Of a stretch of 64,000 nt of DNA, positions 1 through 9,627 are shown piece after piece. The DNA is from Arthrobacter bambusae (GTDB taxonomy: Bacteria > Actinomycetota > Actinomycetes > Actinomycetales > Micrococcaceae). The translations under genes and the position numbers were made by a program. Every line of letters starts with the position of its first letter. Position 1 is the stretch's first letter. The stretch is from assembly GCF_030812595.1 (NCBI RefSeq), contig NZ_JAUSSZ010000004.1, positions 186,001-250,000 on the forward strand. The letters are read 5' to 3'. The notes under the pieces are model-generated. The model was not told the origin of the DNA, did not search any database, and saw only the letters and a list, made by a program, of their open reading frames with translations.

Positions 1-2917
1 GTTTCCGCCGCAGTTGCCGTTCCAACAACAATTCCGCTTCGGCTGCCCAGCCGGCGGCGGCCCCGTGGAGGGAGTTCGGCGAGCCATCGATGACCAGCGG
101 AGAATCCGCCCGCAGTCCCTCAATGGCGTCCCTGACCCTGATGGCTGCCGTCTCCATGGCGGCCCGGCGACCCGGGACCAAGCGGAGCCGTTTCCCCGTG
201 CGTGGGTCGCTCGGTCCCTCGAGCGGGTCGTAGGGGAAGATTGCCACCTCCGTCCCGACGGTCAGGGGACTCTCGGTGGGCAGCGCATCTTCGCTGAGCG
301 ACTGGGGGTGTATGGCCGCGGCCGACGCTCCACGGGCATCGGCGCCTCCCTCACCGGCAAGGGATGCCAGCTCAGAAAGGAAGGGTGACGTCTCGGCGAT
401 CCCTGCCCGGGAACCATTCCACGCGGCGCTCGATGCCCACAGGACGAACTTTGCGCGGGTATAGGCCACATACGCGAGTCGCCGCTCTTCAGCCTCACCG
501 TGGTGCTGGACCTCCGATTTGAAGTCCTTTTCGGCATCAAGCCACCCCTTTTGGTCCGGCTGCTCCAGATCCCATTGAGGGAGGTCCGCCCGGTCGCCAC
601 GGAGGGGCCATGGAAGCGCTGCAGCACCGCTGCTCCATCGGGAGTCCCGGCTACTCGGGAACGCCCCGGCGTTGAGACCGGGAACAAAGACAACGTCCCA
701 TTCCAGGCCTTTGGACGCGTGCACCGTTAGCAATTGCACGGCCTCGTGGTTCACCTCGGCGTCGGCCATGTCCAGTCCGTCTTCTTCTGATGCGGCCGCT
801 TCAAGCCATCCCAGAAAAGCCAGTAGATCCACACGCTGCGAAGTCTGCAGGAAACCCGCCGCGGCATCATGGAATGCGTCCAGGTTCCGTCGAGCCTGGT
901 GGATACTCGTCCCGGGCTTCGCCGCGACTTCAATATCAAGCAGCATGGCACGTTCCACCTCGCCGATCAGCGTGGTCAGGTCATCTCCGATGAAGCCCCG
1001 CAGGTTCCGAAGCTCCGCGGACAGCCGGCCAAGCCGGTCCAAGGCCGCTGCGCTGAGGGAGCGCCCGTGGCCGGAGGTCCACCCCGGGCGTGGCAGGAAG
1101 TCCAAGGCCTCCACCAGGCTGGCAGCGTCGGTGATGTCGCTCTCCACGACCACCTCCATAGGGCTTTCGTCCGCACTCGACGCTAAGGCGCCGTCTCCCG
1201 CAATGCCGTCTCCCGCGCCGCCGTGGGATCGCCGCCGGGCCAGGAACCGGGACCAGTCGCTGAAGGCCATCAGGTCAGCAGTTCCAATCCTCCAGCGGGC
1301 GCCGGCCAGCAAACGCATCAGGGCATCCGAACGGCCGGGATCGGCGAGGACCCGCAGCTCAGCCACAAGATCCACTACTTCAGGGGTGTCGAGGAGCCCG
1401 CCGAGGCCGACGATTTCGTACGGAATCCCCTGGACCTCGAATTCCCGCCGCAAGCACTCCATCTGCGCCCGACGGCGGCAGAGTACTGCCATGGTGGGAG
1501 AAACCGGCGTACCGTCGGCCGCGGTTTCAAAGACTGTGCGCCGGTAGCGGCGGACGTCCCGCCCGATCGCTGCGGCTTCGTCTTCGTCCGTGGCAAAACG
1601 TCCGAGAACGACGTTGCCGTCCACTGCTGCCGGGCTCGGCTGCAAGGGAGGTACCGCCACGGAGCTCTCTTCGGTCCTGGCGCCCGGGGCTCCCTCATGC
1701 GCGGCGGCTTTGTTGAGGGGTGCAGAAATGACATTGGCAGCGGCCAGAATGTTGCGCCCGTTCCGCCAGGCAGTGGTCAGGTACGAGGTGGGTGCGGTGG
1801 CAAGGGACGCCCTTCCAAAGCCGTCTTCCACCCGGACGGGAAATTCCTGGACAAAGTGGAATAGCTGGCCGGCCGAGGCACCCCTGAACCCATAGATGGA
1901 TTGGTTGGGGTCCCCGACCGCCGTCACGGCGTGCCCGCCGCCGAACAGGCGGGAGAACAGGACCAATTGGGCGTGCGAGGTGTCTTGGAATTCATCCAGC
2001 AACACGACCTTGTAGCGGGCGCGCTCTGTGGAGGCCGCCAAGGGTATGTCCTGGGCAATCTTCGCAGCGAGCGCAACGAGGTCTCCGAAGTCGAGGACAC
2101 CGCGAGTTCTCTTGGCCTCCTGGTAACGCCCTACCATGTCCGCGACGCTGGCCCTGGTCCGCAACATGGCGCCGAGATCGCCGGCAGCTTGGGTCGGGTT
2201 CTTTTTCGCCGCAGACATATAGGGCAATTGCGCGAATTCGGACACGCGATCCAATAGCCACCGTTGGACCTCGGCGGGTTCACGCAAGTGTTCGGCACAC
2301 TCGCCGGCCAACTGCATCACGGCGTTGACCAACGTGGACTTGGCAGCGGTGAAGTGCTCATAGTCGCCGTCGTACGCTTCGACCACTTCGCTCGCAAGCT
2401 GCCAGGCCTGGGCGCCGCCGAGCAGCACGACATCCCGCTCTATGCCCAGGCGCAGGCCGTAGTCGGACACGATGCCGCTGGCATAGGAGTGGTAGGTGGA
2501 CACCTTGGGTTCAAGCTCATCTGAGCCTGCAACACCCTCCGGGAAGTTGTATTGCCCGTTGTCCGAGGAAGCGATGCGCTGCAGGGTAGCCAGTTTCGCG
2601 CGGATACGGCTGGCCAGTTCTCCTGCCGCCTTACGGGTGAAGGTGACGCCAAGGACCTCTTCGGGGCGAACCCAGCCGTTCGCAACAAGCCACACCACCC
2701 GGTCCGCCATGGTTGCGGTCTTCCCGGACCCGGCGCCGGCGATGACCAGCCGGGGGGTCAAAGGTGAGGCGATAATGGCGGATTGCTCTTCCGTGGGACG
2801 GTTCTTTTCGCCCAGGATGCCGGCCAATTCGCCGGGCGAGAATCGAGGTTCCGGCAATACCGCGGCGCCGTCGGCGGCTTCTCCGGGACCGATTCCGGCG
2901 AGTGTCTGGACGGTCAT
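1..2917 (-). CDS. adnB: AdnB-like helicase-nuclease subunit, 3' end missing
   Basis: This is a UvrD/PcrA-type superfamily 1 helicase whose start is inside the window and whose C-terminus runs off the left edge. Reading leftward from the ATG at 2917 I see a Q-motif-like RPTEEQ, Walker A GAGSGKT near residues 61-67, Walker B LLDEFQDT, VGDPNQSIYGFRG, LTVHASKGLEW and the motif VI-like YVAYTRAK. These are an intact set of motor motifs. The start overlaps the stop of the upstream adnA in an ATGA, so the two are translationally coupled, as in mycobacterial adnA-adnB. There AdnB is the essential motor of the heterodimer that resects double-strand breaks. The nuclease domain expected at the C-terminus is not visible. 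A stand-alone UvrD-like helicase is less likely given the partner. Confidence 0.88.
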   Translation of the reverse strand, partial: MTVQTLAGIGPGEAADGAAVLPEPRFSPGELAGILGEKNRPTEEQSAIIASPLTPRLVIAGAGSGKTATMADRVVWLVANGWVRPEEVLGVTFTRKAAGELASRIRAKLATLQRIASSDNGQYNFPEGVAGSDELEPKVSTYHSYASGIVSDYGLRLGIERDVVLLGGAQAWQLASEVVEAYDGDYEHFTAAKSTLVNAVMQLAGECAEHLREPAEVQRWLLDRVSEFAQLPYMSAAKKNPTQAAGDLGAMLRTRASVADMVGRYQEAKRTRGVLDFGDLVALAAKIAQDIPLAASTERARYKVVLLDEFQDTSHAQLVLFSRLFGGGHAVTAVGDPNQSIYGFRGASAGQLFHFVQEFPVRVEDGFGRASLATAPTSYLTTAWRNGRNILAAANVISAPLNKAAAHEGAPGARTEESSVAVPPLQPSPAAVDGNVVLGRFATDEDEAAAIGRDVRRYRRTVFETAADGTPVSPTMAVLCRRRAQMECLRREFEVQGIPYEIVGLGGLLDTPEVVDLVAELRVLADPGRSDALMRLLAGARWRIGTADLMAFSDWSRFLARRRSHGGAGDGIAGDGALASSADESPMEVVVESDITDAASLVEALDFLPRPGWTSGHGRSLSAAALDRLGRLSAELRNLRGFIGDDLTTLIGEVERAMLLDIEVAAKPGTSIHQARRNLDAFHDAAAGFLQTSQRVDLLAFLGWLEAAASEEDGLDMADAEVNHEAVQLLTVHASKGLEWDVVFVPGLNAGAFPSSRDSRWSSGAAALPWPLRGDRADLPQWDLEQPDQKGWLDAEKDFKSEVQHHGEAEERRLAYVAYTRAKFVLWASSAAWNGSRAGIAETSPFLSELASLAGEGGADARGASAAAIHPQSLSEDALPTESPLTVGTEVAIFPYDPLEGPSDPRTGKRLRLVPGRRAAMETAAIRVRDAIEGLRADSPLVIDGSPNSLHGAAAGWAAEAELLLERQLRRK

Positions 2918-5900
2918 TCAGTGACCTGCTTTCCCCTGGCGCATAGCGGGCAAATATCGGGCAGTCGGCAGCCGTGGCCTCCGTGGCTGCCTTTTGAGGG
3001 ATCGTGACGTGCTTCGAAGCTTGCCCCGGCCATGAGCACAGCGGCCTCGCTCACAAGGTCCTGCGCCCAGTTATCTCCCGGGTCCAGGGGCTCCTGCACC
3101 TGGACCGCCGGCGTCTTCGTCTTGGTCCCCAGCTGCGCCAGCACCGCACCACCAGGAACTGATCCTGGAACGGTTTCCTGGAACGCCCCGTGCAACACGG
3201 CAGCTTGATACGCGCCCAACTGGGGGTGCCTGGCGAGTTCGGCTTTGCCGGGCTGGCGTTTGCCCGTCTTGAGGTCCACAATCACCAGCCTGCCCTCCGC
3301 ATCTATTTCCAAACGATCCACTTGACCCCGAAGCACGGCGTTCCGGACAGCGCCGGCATCCTCGGCACCGTCCAGCCGCACCTCCGGGAGGGGAACCTCG
3401 AAGTCAGTTTCGACGCCTACGAGGCTCCGGCCCTCGCTCCGCATGACGAGGACGTATTGGGCGAGTTTCCGGACCATCTGCTCCGCACGTTGGAAGTCCA
3501 GCCTGCCCTCCCAGTTGTCCTTCATGCCAAGCGTCGGCCAGCGACGCACGAGCTCCGCGACATACTCGGCGCCGGAAGCATCGGGCAACTCCTGGGCAAT
3601 CGCATGCACCAGGGTGCCCAGGCTGCGGGCAAAGTCGGTGGCGGCCTCTCCCCCGGCCGCCTGGACAAACCAGTCCAGCGGCGATTTGTGCACGCTTTCC
3701 ACCTTCGAAGGAGAAACAAACACCGTGCCCTGCCCTGGGACCACCGGTGCTTCGCTGCTAAGTGGTGCCAGCCCCCACCAGGAGTCCGGATGCGCGCCTG
3801 GCACTGCGGGATCCGCGGTGGCGAGGTGTGCCAGCACACGCGCAGCTTCCGCGGCTTCCTCGGCCACGCCCGGCCGCACAAGCGCGGCGTCATCCGGCTG
3901 AACGCGCTGCCTCAGCTCGGCCACCAAGGCGCGCAGCGTCATGGGCCGGCCAACTGGCGTGTACTCGCGCCGGTACTGACCCTGTTCCAAAGGGGCCACG
4001 TAGTCGAGAAACGCCGACTGCTGCTCGTCCTCGGAAGAAACCGCCGTGCAAATGAGAACTTCCCGGGCACGCGAAACGGCCGTCGAGAAGCTGCGCAGTT
4101 CGTCGTAGCGGATATCCCGCAGCCGGCTGAGGGGGCCGCGCTGCAAGGCGTGTTCAACCCCATGCTCCACGGCATCGGCAAACAAAGTACTGCCAAGGAG
4201 TTCACCCCGGAGCCTCGTGTTGGGCCAGACGCCCTCCTGCAGGCCAGCGACGATGACCACGGCCCACTCCCGCCCGGCCGCGCTGGCTGGCGTCATGAGC
4301 TCCACCGCTTCCTCCAACTGGGCCCTGGCGGCAAGTGTGTCCATGGGGAGTTCCTGGCTGAGCAGGTACTCCAGGAACTGTTCGGGACCTGAGCCGGGAA
4401 GCTGGTCGACGTAGCGCTCGGCCGTGTGGAACAGGGCCATCATGGCGTCAAGGTCCCGGTCCGCACGGGCGCCGGACGCGCCGCCGTCGAGCGCCATTTC
4501 CGTCCAGCGCGAAGCCAGCCCGGTGGCTTGCCACAACGCCCACAACACGGTCTCGGCGTTGGCTCCTGGTTCGGCGGCGGCAAGCCGACCCGCCGCGATC
4601 ATGCGGGCCAGGCGCCGTGCCGAGCCGCCCTCGATGCCCAAGGACCCCAATGCCCCCGGCTCCAGCAACGCTTCGACGAGCAGCGCGTCGCTGGACCGTC
4701 CGCCACCGCCCAACAGCTCCTCCCTGCGCAGGGATTGCCGCAGGCGGCGCAACTCGATGGCGGTAGCACCGCCGATCCTCGAGGTGAGAAGGGAAACCGC
4801 AGACTCCGGCGTCAGCTTGGCGGCGTCCAGCACCACTCCGTACACCTCAAGCAGGGGACGGACAGCCACTTCGTCGCGGACGGCGGAATCAGCGACAGGA
4901 ACACGGACGGGTATTCCTTGACCGCTCAAGTAGCGTTGCAATTGCGCCAATTGCCCACCGTTGCGCACGATCACTGCGATGTCCCCGAACTCGTGGTTCT
5001 CGCGCAGCTGGGCTTCAAGGATGCGCTGTGCCACGTAGCGCAACTCGTGCACTGTGGAGGGAAGGACATGTCCTTCCACACGGCCGGCGGCCTGCCGACT
5101 TCCGGAACGCGCCTCCGCGGCCGGTGCGGGCAGCGGGTCCAGGCGCCTGGCCATTTGCCCTCCGGCACGCTGCGAAATGCGCGCAGCCACGCCTGTCCAC
5201 GCTTTCGCGATATCGGGAAGGTGGCGGTGGGTATGGCGCAGGGGAAGCTCCTGCACAGTGCCATGGCCCCCTGGGGATGTGCCTCCGAGCAGCCGGGGCA
5301 GCTCGGCGACGAGGTCGGGCCGGGCGCCGCGGAACCCTTGGACGACGGTATCCGGGGAGAACGCCACCAAGACATCCTTTCCTTCCGCGATGTCCGCAAG
5401 CAACTCGAACACGGCAGGGTTTGCCTCCTGGACGTCGTCCACCAGGATCAACTGCAACCGCTCGCGCTCTGCCTCCAGGAATCCGGGTGAGTCCTGGAAG
5501 ATCTGGCGCGCCGCGGTGATGATTCCTGCGGGATCAAAGGCTTCCGGCATGCGAAGGTCCAGGACGTCGCGGTACTCCGAATAGAGGTCCGCGGCAGCAA
5601 TCCAGTCAGGTCTGCCGCATTCGTAGGCAAGCGCCCTGAGGTCTTCGGCGGTGCGGCCGGATTCGATGATCCGGTCGAAGAGTTGCCGGATCTCCTGCCG
5701 GAATCCGCGAGTAGGCAACGCTGCGGACAGGTCCTTCGGCCAAGGAAGTCCAAACCCCGGCCGGGCGTGCCCCTCGAGCAGCTCCTTGATGATGAGGTCC
5801 TGCTCCGGCCCCGAGAGCAACTTGGGCGGCCGCTGCAGCGGCAGGATGCCCTCCGCCTTGGCTCGCCGGATCAGATCGAAAGCGTAGGACGCCCAGGTTC

Positions 5901-6321
5901 GCGCCGGCGTCGTACTCAAGCTGCGGTCCAGCCGCCCCGTAAAGGTGTCCCGCAGCGCCGACGCCGCATGCCGGCCAGGTGCCAGGATCAGGATCCGTTC
6001 CGGGTCAACGCCGTCACGCTCAACGCGCCGCACGGCGGCTTCCACCAGTACAGTCGACTTCCCGGTGCCCGGCGCGCCCGGCACCAGGACCGGCCCGGAT
6101 CCGAGCGGGAGCCCGACGACGGCGGCTTGGTCGGCGGACAACTCCGGGGCAGCGTAGTGGACCTCGCGGGGCGGAAGCAGGCGCAACCGGGAGGACGACT
6201 GCCTCGACTGTGCCTGCCGCGGTTCCTGCGTTTTTTCCTGTGTTGTTTCCTGTGTTGTTTCCTGTGTTGTTTCCTGTGTTGTTTTTTCCTGCGGTGCTTG
6301 AGGCGTCGGTGTTGGACTCAC
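2914..6321 (-). CDS. adnA: AdnA-like helicase-nuclease subunit
   Basis: Partner subunit of the AdnAB double-strand-break resection machine (1135 aa, GTG start overlapping the upstream stop as GTGA). Walker A is GAPGTGKST at residues 82-90. The Walker B segment reads VDDVQ at 294-298, with Asp where the catalytic Glu normally sits. The C-terminal part carries a RecB-type PD-(D/E)XK nuclease signature (GQVDRLEI followed by VDLKTGK). The protein ends with three cysteines (Cys1118, 1124, 1127) in a C-x5-C-x2-C arrangement reminiscent of the AddB iron-sulfur staple. I do not see the expected fourth cysteine before the nuclease core, where SPLDWF replaces the usual CP. The N-terminal 38 residues are a low-complexity Thr/Gln/Glu tail built from a 12-bp tandem repeat. 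Confidence 0.88.
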   Translation of the reverse strand: MSPTPTPQAPQEKTTQETTQETTQETTQEKTQEPRQAQSRQSSSRLRLLPPREVHYAAPELSADQAAVVGLPLGSGPVLVPGAPGTGKSTVLVEAAVRRVERDGVDPERILILAPGRHAASALRDTFTGRLDRSLSTTPARTWASYAFDLIRRAKAEGILPLQRPPKLLSGPEQDLIIKELLEGHARPGFGLPWPKDLSAALPTRGFRQEIRQLFDRIIESGRTAEDLRALAYECGRPDWIAAADLYSEYRDVLDLRMPEAFDPAGIITAARQIFQDSPGFLEAERERLQLILVDDVQEANPAVFELLADIAEGKDVLVAFSPDTVVQGFRGARPDLVAELPRLLGGTSPGGHGTVQELPLRHTHRHLPDIAKAWTGVAARISQRAGGQMARRLDPLPAPAAEARSGSRQAAGRVEGHVLPSTVHELRYVAQRILEAQLRENHEFGDIAVIVRNGGQLAQLQRYLSGQGIPVRVPVADSAVRDEVAVRPLLEVYGVVLDAAKLTPESAVSLLTSRIGGATAIELRRLRQSLRREELLGGGGRSSDALLVEALLEPGALGSLGIEGGSARRLARMIAAGRLAAAEPGANAETVLWALWQATGLASRWTEMALDGGASGARADRDLDAMMALFHTAERYVDQLPGSGPEQFLEYLLSQELPMDTLAARAQLEEAVELMTPASAAGREWAVVIVAGLQEGVWPNTRLRGELLGSTLFADAVEHGVEHALQRGPLSRLRDIRYDELRSFSTAVSRAREVLICTAVSSEDEQQSAFLDYVAPLEQGQYRREYTPVGRPMTLRALVAELRQRVQPDDAALVRPGVAEEAAEAARVLAHLATADPAVPGAHPDSWWGLAPLSSEAPVVPGQGTVFVSPSKVESVHKSPLDWFVQAAGGEAATDFARSLGTLVHAIAQELPDASGAEYVAELVRRWPTLGMKDNWEGRLDFQRAEQMVRKLAQYVLVMRSEGRSLVGVETDFEVPLPEVRLDGAEDAGAVRNAVLRGQVDRLEIDAEGRLVIVDLKTGKRQPGKAELARHPQLGAYQAAVLHGAFQETVPGSVPGGAVLAQLGTKTKTPAVQVQEPLDPGDNWAQDLVSEAAVLMAGASFEARHDPSKGSHGGHGCRLPDICPLCARGKQVTE
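6234..6281. repeat. four exact 12-bp tandem repeats in the adnA 5' end
   Basis: Four identical head-to-tail copies of tttcctgtgttg lie inside the first 35 codons of adnA. Twelve is a multiple of three, so each unit adds four in-frame residues (TTQE on the minus strand) and copy-number change would not shift the frame. Partial copies flank the array on both sides. Confidence 0.9.
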
Positions 6322-6734
6322 ACTGTCATTTCATCATCGGGCACAGACAATTTATGGAGCTGGCGTTCGAGTTGCTCAGAGATCGTATCGATGCTGTCGA
6401 AGTCCCGGTCCGTCGGAGCCCACCGGGCCAAAGGCAGGTCCACCCGCCAGCGGCCTTCGCCTGTCCGCATGTATTCCTTGTAGGCGCCGTGCAGCGGCGT
6501 TCCCTCGTCCAGATAGTGGCGCAGCGCTTCCGGCTCAAGGCCCGGAGGAGCCTCACCGCTTGCACGCAGAACGCGCCACCAAGCCACAGTGCTCCCATGG
6601 TGGCTCATGACGGATCCGATCTGCCGGGGACCGCCCGAGCCCAGGAGCTCGGCGACATCCCCATATGACACGGCAACACCGGGCGGCATGAGATCCACGA
6701 CGGCAAGCACCGCCGTCACAAACTCCATCCGCAT
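6318..6734 (-). CDS. alkyltransferase-like (ATL) DNA-damage recognition protein
   Basis: A 138-aa MGMT-fold protein with the DNA-binding region GGPRQIGSVMSHHG. Where O6-alkylguanine methyltransferases have the acceptor motif PCHRV, this one reads AWWRV (residues 51-55), so the reactive cysteine is absent. By family knowledge such ATL proteins bind alkylated guanine without repairing it and flag it for nucleotide excision repair. It is the first gene of the leftward ATL-adnA-adnB unit, with its stop overlapping the adnA start. A TAGGCT hexamer lies six bases before the ATG with no Shine-Dalgarno, suggesting a leaderless message. A true methyltransferase is excluded by the missing cysteine. Confidence 0.85.
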   Translation of the reverse strand: MRMEFVTAVLAVVDLMPPGVAVSYGDVAELLGSGGPRQIGSVMSHHGSTVAWWRVLRASGEAPPGLEPEALRHYLDEGTPLHGAYKEYMRTGEGRWRVDLPLARWAPTDRDFDSIDTISEQLERQLHKLSVPDDEMTV

Positions 6735-6822
6735 GCCACCAGCCTATCGGCATGGGCCGCCGGATCGGCGCGGAAGGAGTGTCGGTCCGGATCTTGTCGT
6801 AGGGCGCCGGTAGCGTTGAAGC
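6735..6822. promoter_or_regulatory. divergent leaderless-type promoters, ATL gene and exonuclease
   Basis: Two -10-like hexamers each lie exactly six bases before a start codon: TAGGCT on the minus strand (6746-6741) for the alkyltransferase-like gene and TAGCGT on the plus strand (6811-6816) for the exonuclease. Neither gene has a Shine-Dalgarno sequence. I see no clear -35 elements. Confidence 0.55.
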
Positions 6823-7533
6823 ATGAGTTCCTGGAACACCCTCCCCCGCGCCGCGTTCGACCTTGAGACCACGGGACGGAACTCCCGTTCCGCCCGGATC
6901 GTCACTGCTTCGGTCACGGTGGTGGGCGATGACGGCGCCGTCATCAAGGAACTCGAATGGTTGGCGGATCCTGGTGTGGAGATTCCCTTGGAGGCCAGCG
7001 AGATCCACGGCATCACCACGGAAAAGGCGAGGGCCGAGGGCCGCCCGGCTTCAGAAGTCACGCGCGAAGTTGCTGCCGCGCTCCAGGAACTTTTCGACGA
7101 CGGAGTGCCCGTCATTGCGTTCAATGCCAGCTATGACTTCACGGTCTTGGCGGCAGAATCCGCCCGCTACGGGGTGCCGCAGCTGAGCCGTTTCCCCGTG
7201 CTTGACCCCTACGTCATGAACAAGCAGGTCGACCGTTACCGCAAGGGCAAGCGGACCCTGACCGCGCTGTGCGAAGAGTACGGCGTAAACCTCGAGAACG
7301 CCCACACCTCCGCCGCTGACGCCCTCGCGACCCTGCGCGTCCTGGATGCCATGGCGGGCAAATTCCCGAAGCTGCAGATGCCCGCTTCCAAGCTGCACCA
7401 GCTCCAGGTGGATTGGGCTGCCGCACAGGCCGCCGATTTCCAGACGTACCTGCGCCGGACCAAACCAACAGCCGTCATTGAAGGCAATTGGCCGGTTCTT
7501 CCCCCCGAAGATGCCAGCCGCGGAGACTTCTAG
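6823..7533 (+). CDS. DEDDh 3'-5' exonuclease (DnaQ/epsilon-like)
   Basis: A 236-aa exonuclease of the DNA polymerase III epsilon superfamily. The Exo I motif FDLETTG supplies the first Asp/Glu pair (Asp13, Glu15), Exo II is FNASYD, and Exo III is a His followed by Asp in the HTSAADA segment, so the DEDDh metal-binding set is complete. The protein is exonuclease only, with no polymerase or GIY-YIG domain. It stands opposite the ATL-adnA-adnB DNA-repair unit, so a repair or proofreading-type clean-up role is a reasonable inference, but the substrate is not visible from sequence. The start is supported by a TAGCGT -10 hexamer six bases upstream. Confidence 0.88.
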   Translation: MSSWNTLPRAAFDLETTGRNSRSARIVTASVTVVGDDGAVIKELEWLADPGVEIPLEASEIHGITTEKARAEGRPASEVTREVAAALQELFDDGVPVIAFNASYDFTVLAAESARYGVPQLSRFPVLDPYVMNKQVDRYRKGKRTLTALCEEYGVNLENAHTSAADALATLRVLDAMAGKFPKLQMPASKLHQLQVDWAAAQAADFQTYLRRTKPTAVIEGNWPVLPPEDASRGDF

Positions 7534-7887
7534 GCGCGAGGCTTTCACGGCGTCGTCCACGGACCGGACGCTTCCCGAGCGCCCGCATGATGGGACGCAC
7601 GTCACATAGCACTGGTTGCCTGAACGGGAGCTGGACGTCAGTCATGAATTCCCCCCGATGCCGGAGGGCTCGTCACTTTCAGTGGTAATTTCCCTCAGCT
7701 AGTGAATTTAATTCGGAGTTCCGGGGAATCGAGCGTCTTTTTGCCGTCAATTTCTCGCTGAATACGCGAATGACATAATTAAGTTTGGCGGGTTGAGTTC
7801 TGATATTGCAGCCCAAGCCAGCTTTGGCTGCGTTCCCCGCCCGTCTCGATACGAACGCGTTGTTCCCCGATGAAAGTGATTTGCTTG
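7534..7887. other. 354-bp AT-richer intergenic region before the amino acid transporter
   Basis: No convincing gene. It is visibly AT-richer than its surroundings between about 7680 and 7800. An extended -10-like tgaCATAAT (7771-7779) could start the transporter message with a leader of roughly 100 nt. A small imperfect stem-loop (cagcc/ggctg) sits at about 7808-7832. I recognise no riboswitch class here. Confidence 0.35.
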
Positions 7888-8841
7888 ATGAAAATCAAAG
7901 CCCTGAAGTGGTTCTCTGCCGTCCCCGTGGCTGCAGTTCTCGCCGTCTCGCTTGCCGCCTGCGGCGGCGGAGCCGCCAGCACCGGCAGCGCCTCGCCGAC
8001 CGACGCCCTCCAAGGCAGCGACCAGAAGACGCTGGACAAGTACACCACCAAGGACGTTACTCCGCTGGACAAGATCGACAAGTCCAAGCTGGGTCTCATC
8101 ACCGACGGAACCCTGCGCGTCGGCACCCTCTCTGACGCGCCGCCTAACATTTTCATCGACCCCTCGGGCAAGTTCACCGGCTATGACAATGAGCTCCTGC
8201 GCGCCGTAGGCGCCAAGCTGGGCCTCAAGGTCGAATTCGCCTCCACCGACTTCTCCGCGCTGCTCTCCCAGGTCAAGAACAAGCAGTTCGACGTCGGATC
8301 CTCCTCGATCTCCACCACGGACAAGCGCCGCGAGACGGTCGGCTTCACCAATGGCTACGACTTCGGCTACATGGCCGTCGTGACCAAGACCGACTCCAAG
8401 GTCAAGGGCTTCGCGGACCTCAAGGCCGACACCCGCATCGGCGTGGTCCAGGGCACGGTCCAGGACGACTACGTCACCAACACCCTCAAGCTGGAGCCTG
8501 TCCGCTTCCCCGACTACAACACGGTTTACGCCAACGTGAAGAGCGGCCAGGTTGACGCCTGGGTCGCCCCGTCCCAGCAGGCAACGGGACAGGTCAAGGA
8601 CGGCGACAACACCAAGATCGCCGAAAAGGTCGTCAACACGCAGAACTTCACCGCCTGGGCCGTGAACAAGGACAACCAGCCCCTGATCGACGCCCTCAAC
8701 TCCGGCCTTGACGCCGTGATCGCAGACGGCACCTGGACCAAGCTGACGGCCGAGTGGTACAAGGACCGCCCCACCACGGCGGAGCAGACACCGCAGGGCT
8801 GGAAGCCGGGTAGCAAGGCCGTCCAGATCCCGGCCAAGTAA
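7888..8841 (+). CDS. polar amino acid ABC transporter, substrate-binding lipoprotein
   Basis: A family-3 (SBP_bac_3) extracellular binding protein of about 317 aa. It opens with a lipoprotein signal: a Lys-containing n-region, a hydrophobic stretch and the lipobox LAAC, followed by a Gly/Ser/Thr linker. The GTLRVGTLSDAPP strand and the SSSISTTDKRRE segment are typical of this family. An in-frame ATG at 7870 would add MKVICL before the signal peptide. I prefer the ATG at 7888 because it gives a normal n-region. It is first in a three-gene unit with permease and ATPase. The substrate is probably a polar or basic amino acid, but the sequence does not decide which. Confidence 0.9.
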   Translation: MKIKALKWFSAVPVAAVLAVSLAACGGGAASTGSASPTDALQGSDQKTLDKYTTKDVTPLDKIDKSKLGLITDGTLRVGTLSDAPPNIFIDPSGKFTGYDNELLRAVGAKLGLKVEFASTDFSALLSQVKNKQFDVGSSSISTTDKRRETVGFTNGYDFGYMAVVTKTDSKVKGFADLKADTRIGVVQGTVQDDYVTNTLKLEPVRFPDYNTVYANVKSGQVDAWVAPSQQATGQVKDGDNTKIAEKVVNTQNFTAWAVNKDNQPLIDALNSGLDAVIADGTWTKLTAEWYKDRPTTAEQTPQGWKPGSKAVQIPAK

Positions 8842-8853
8842 CCTAGGCGTTCC

Positions 8854-9627
8854 ATGGATCTCCAGGAAATCCTCAAGCAACTCGGCGAGACCTTCCTCGA
8901 TTGGAAGGCGATAGGCGAAGTCATCCCCAAGATGTTCGCGGTGGGCTTGCCGAACACCCTCGTCCTGGCCATCGCGTCCGGCGTCATCGGAACTGTGCTC
9001 GGCATGGTTCTCGCCCTGATGGGGATCTCCCGGAATCCGGTGGCCCGGTGGATAGCGCGTGTGTACACCGATATCCTGCGCGGGCTGCCGCCCGTCCTCA
9101 CCATACTCGTGATTGGCCTTGGCTTCGGCCCGATCATCCGGCAGCTGAGCGGCTCCACGAGCCCGTACCCGCTCGCCGTCGCGGCGCTCTCCCTGATGTC
9201 GGCAGCGTACATCGGCGAGATCTTCCGCTCCGGTATCCAGAGCGTCGACAAGGGTCAGCTTGAGGCAACCCGTGCCTTGGGGTTCGGCTACGGCCCTGCC
9301 ATGCGGCTGGTGGTCGTTCCCCAGGGCGTCCGGCGGGTTCTGCCGGCCCTGGTCAACCAGTTCATTGCGTTGATCAAAGAGTCGTCACTGGTCTTCGTCC
9401 TGGGCCTGCTGGCCTCGGAGCGCGAGATCTTCCAGATCGGCAAGGATGCGGCCTCCACCAGCGGGAACCTGTCGCCTTATGTAGCGGCGGCAATCTTCTA
9501 CTTGGCGCTGACCATTCCGTTGACGCATTTCGTGAACTGGATTGACCGCCGCCTGAGGACCGGACGGCCGGAGAAGAAAGAACCCGACGAGGCAGCTGCC
9601 GTCGTCGGGAAGGGAGCCCAAGCATGA
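8854..9627 (+). CDS. polar amino acid ABC transporter, permease
   Basis: A 257-aa HisM/GlnP-type inner-membrane permease with about five hydrophobic segments. The EAA loop, which docks the ATPase, is visible as [34 protein letters not shown]. Only one permease gene is present, so the transporter presumably works with a homodimer, unlike gluCD elsewhere in the window. It follows the binding-protein gene by 12 bp and overlaps the ATPase start. The C-terminal tail is charged and probably cytoplasmic. Confidence 0.92.
   Translation: MDLQEILKQLGETFLDWKAIGEVIPKMFAVGLPNTLVLAIASGVIGTVLGMVLALMGISRNPVARWIARVYTDILRGLPPVLTILVIGLGFGPIIRQLSGSTSPYPLAVAALSLMSAAYIGEIFRSGIQSVDKGQLEATRALGFGYGPAMRLVVVPQGVRRVLPALVNQFIALIKESSLVFVLGLLASEREIFQIGKDAASTSGNLSPYVAAAIFYLALTIPLTHFVNWIDRRLRTGRPEKKEPDEAAAVVGKGAQA

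Noticed and set aside
3190..4392. 400-codon plus-strand open frame inside adnA
   Set aside because: Antisense to a gene with clear helicase and nuclease motifs. No motif of its own.
5060..5080. GGACATGTCC inside adnA as another copy of the intergenic repeat
   Set aside because: Only a single 10-bp palindrome in coding sequence with no flanking similarity to the repeat family.
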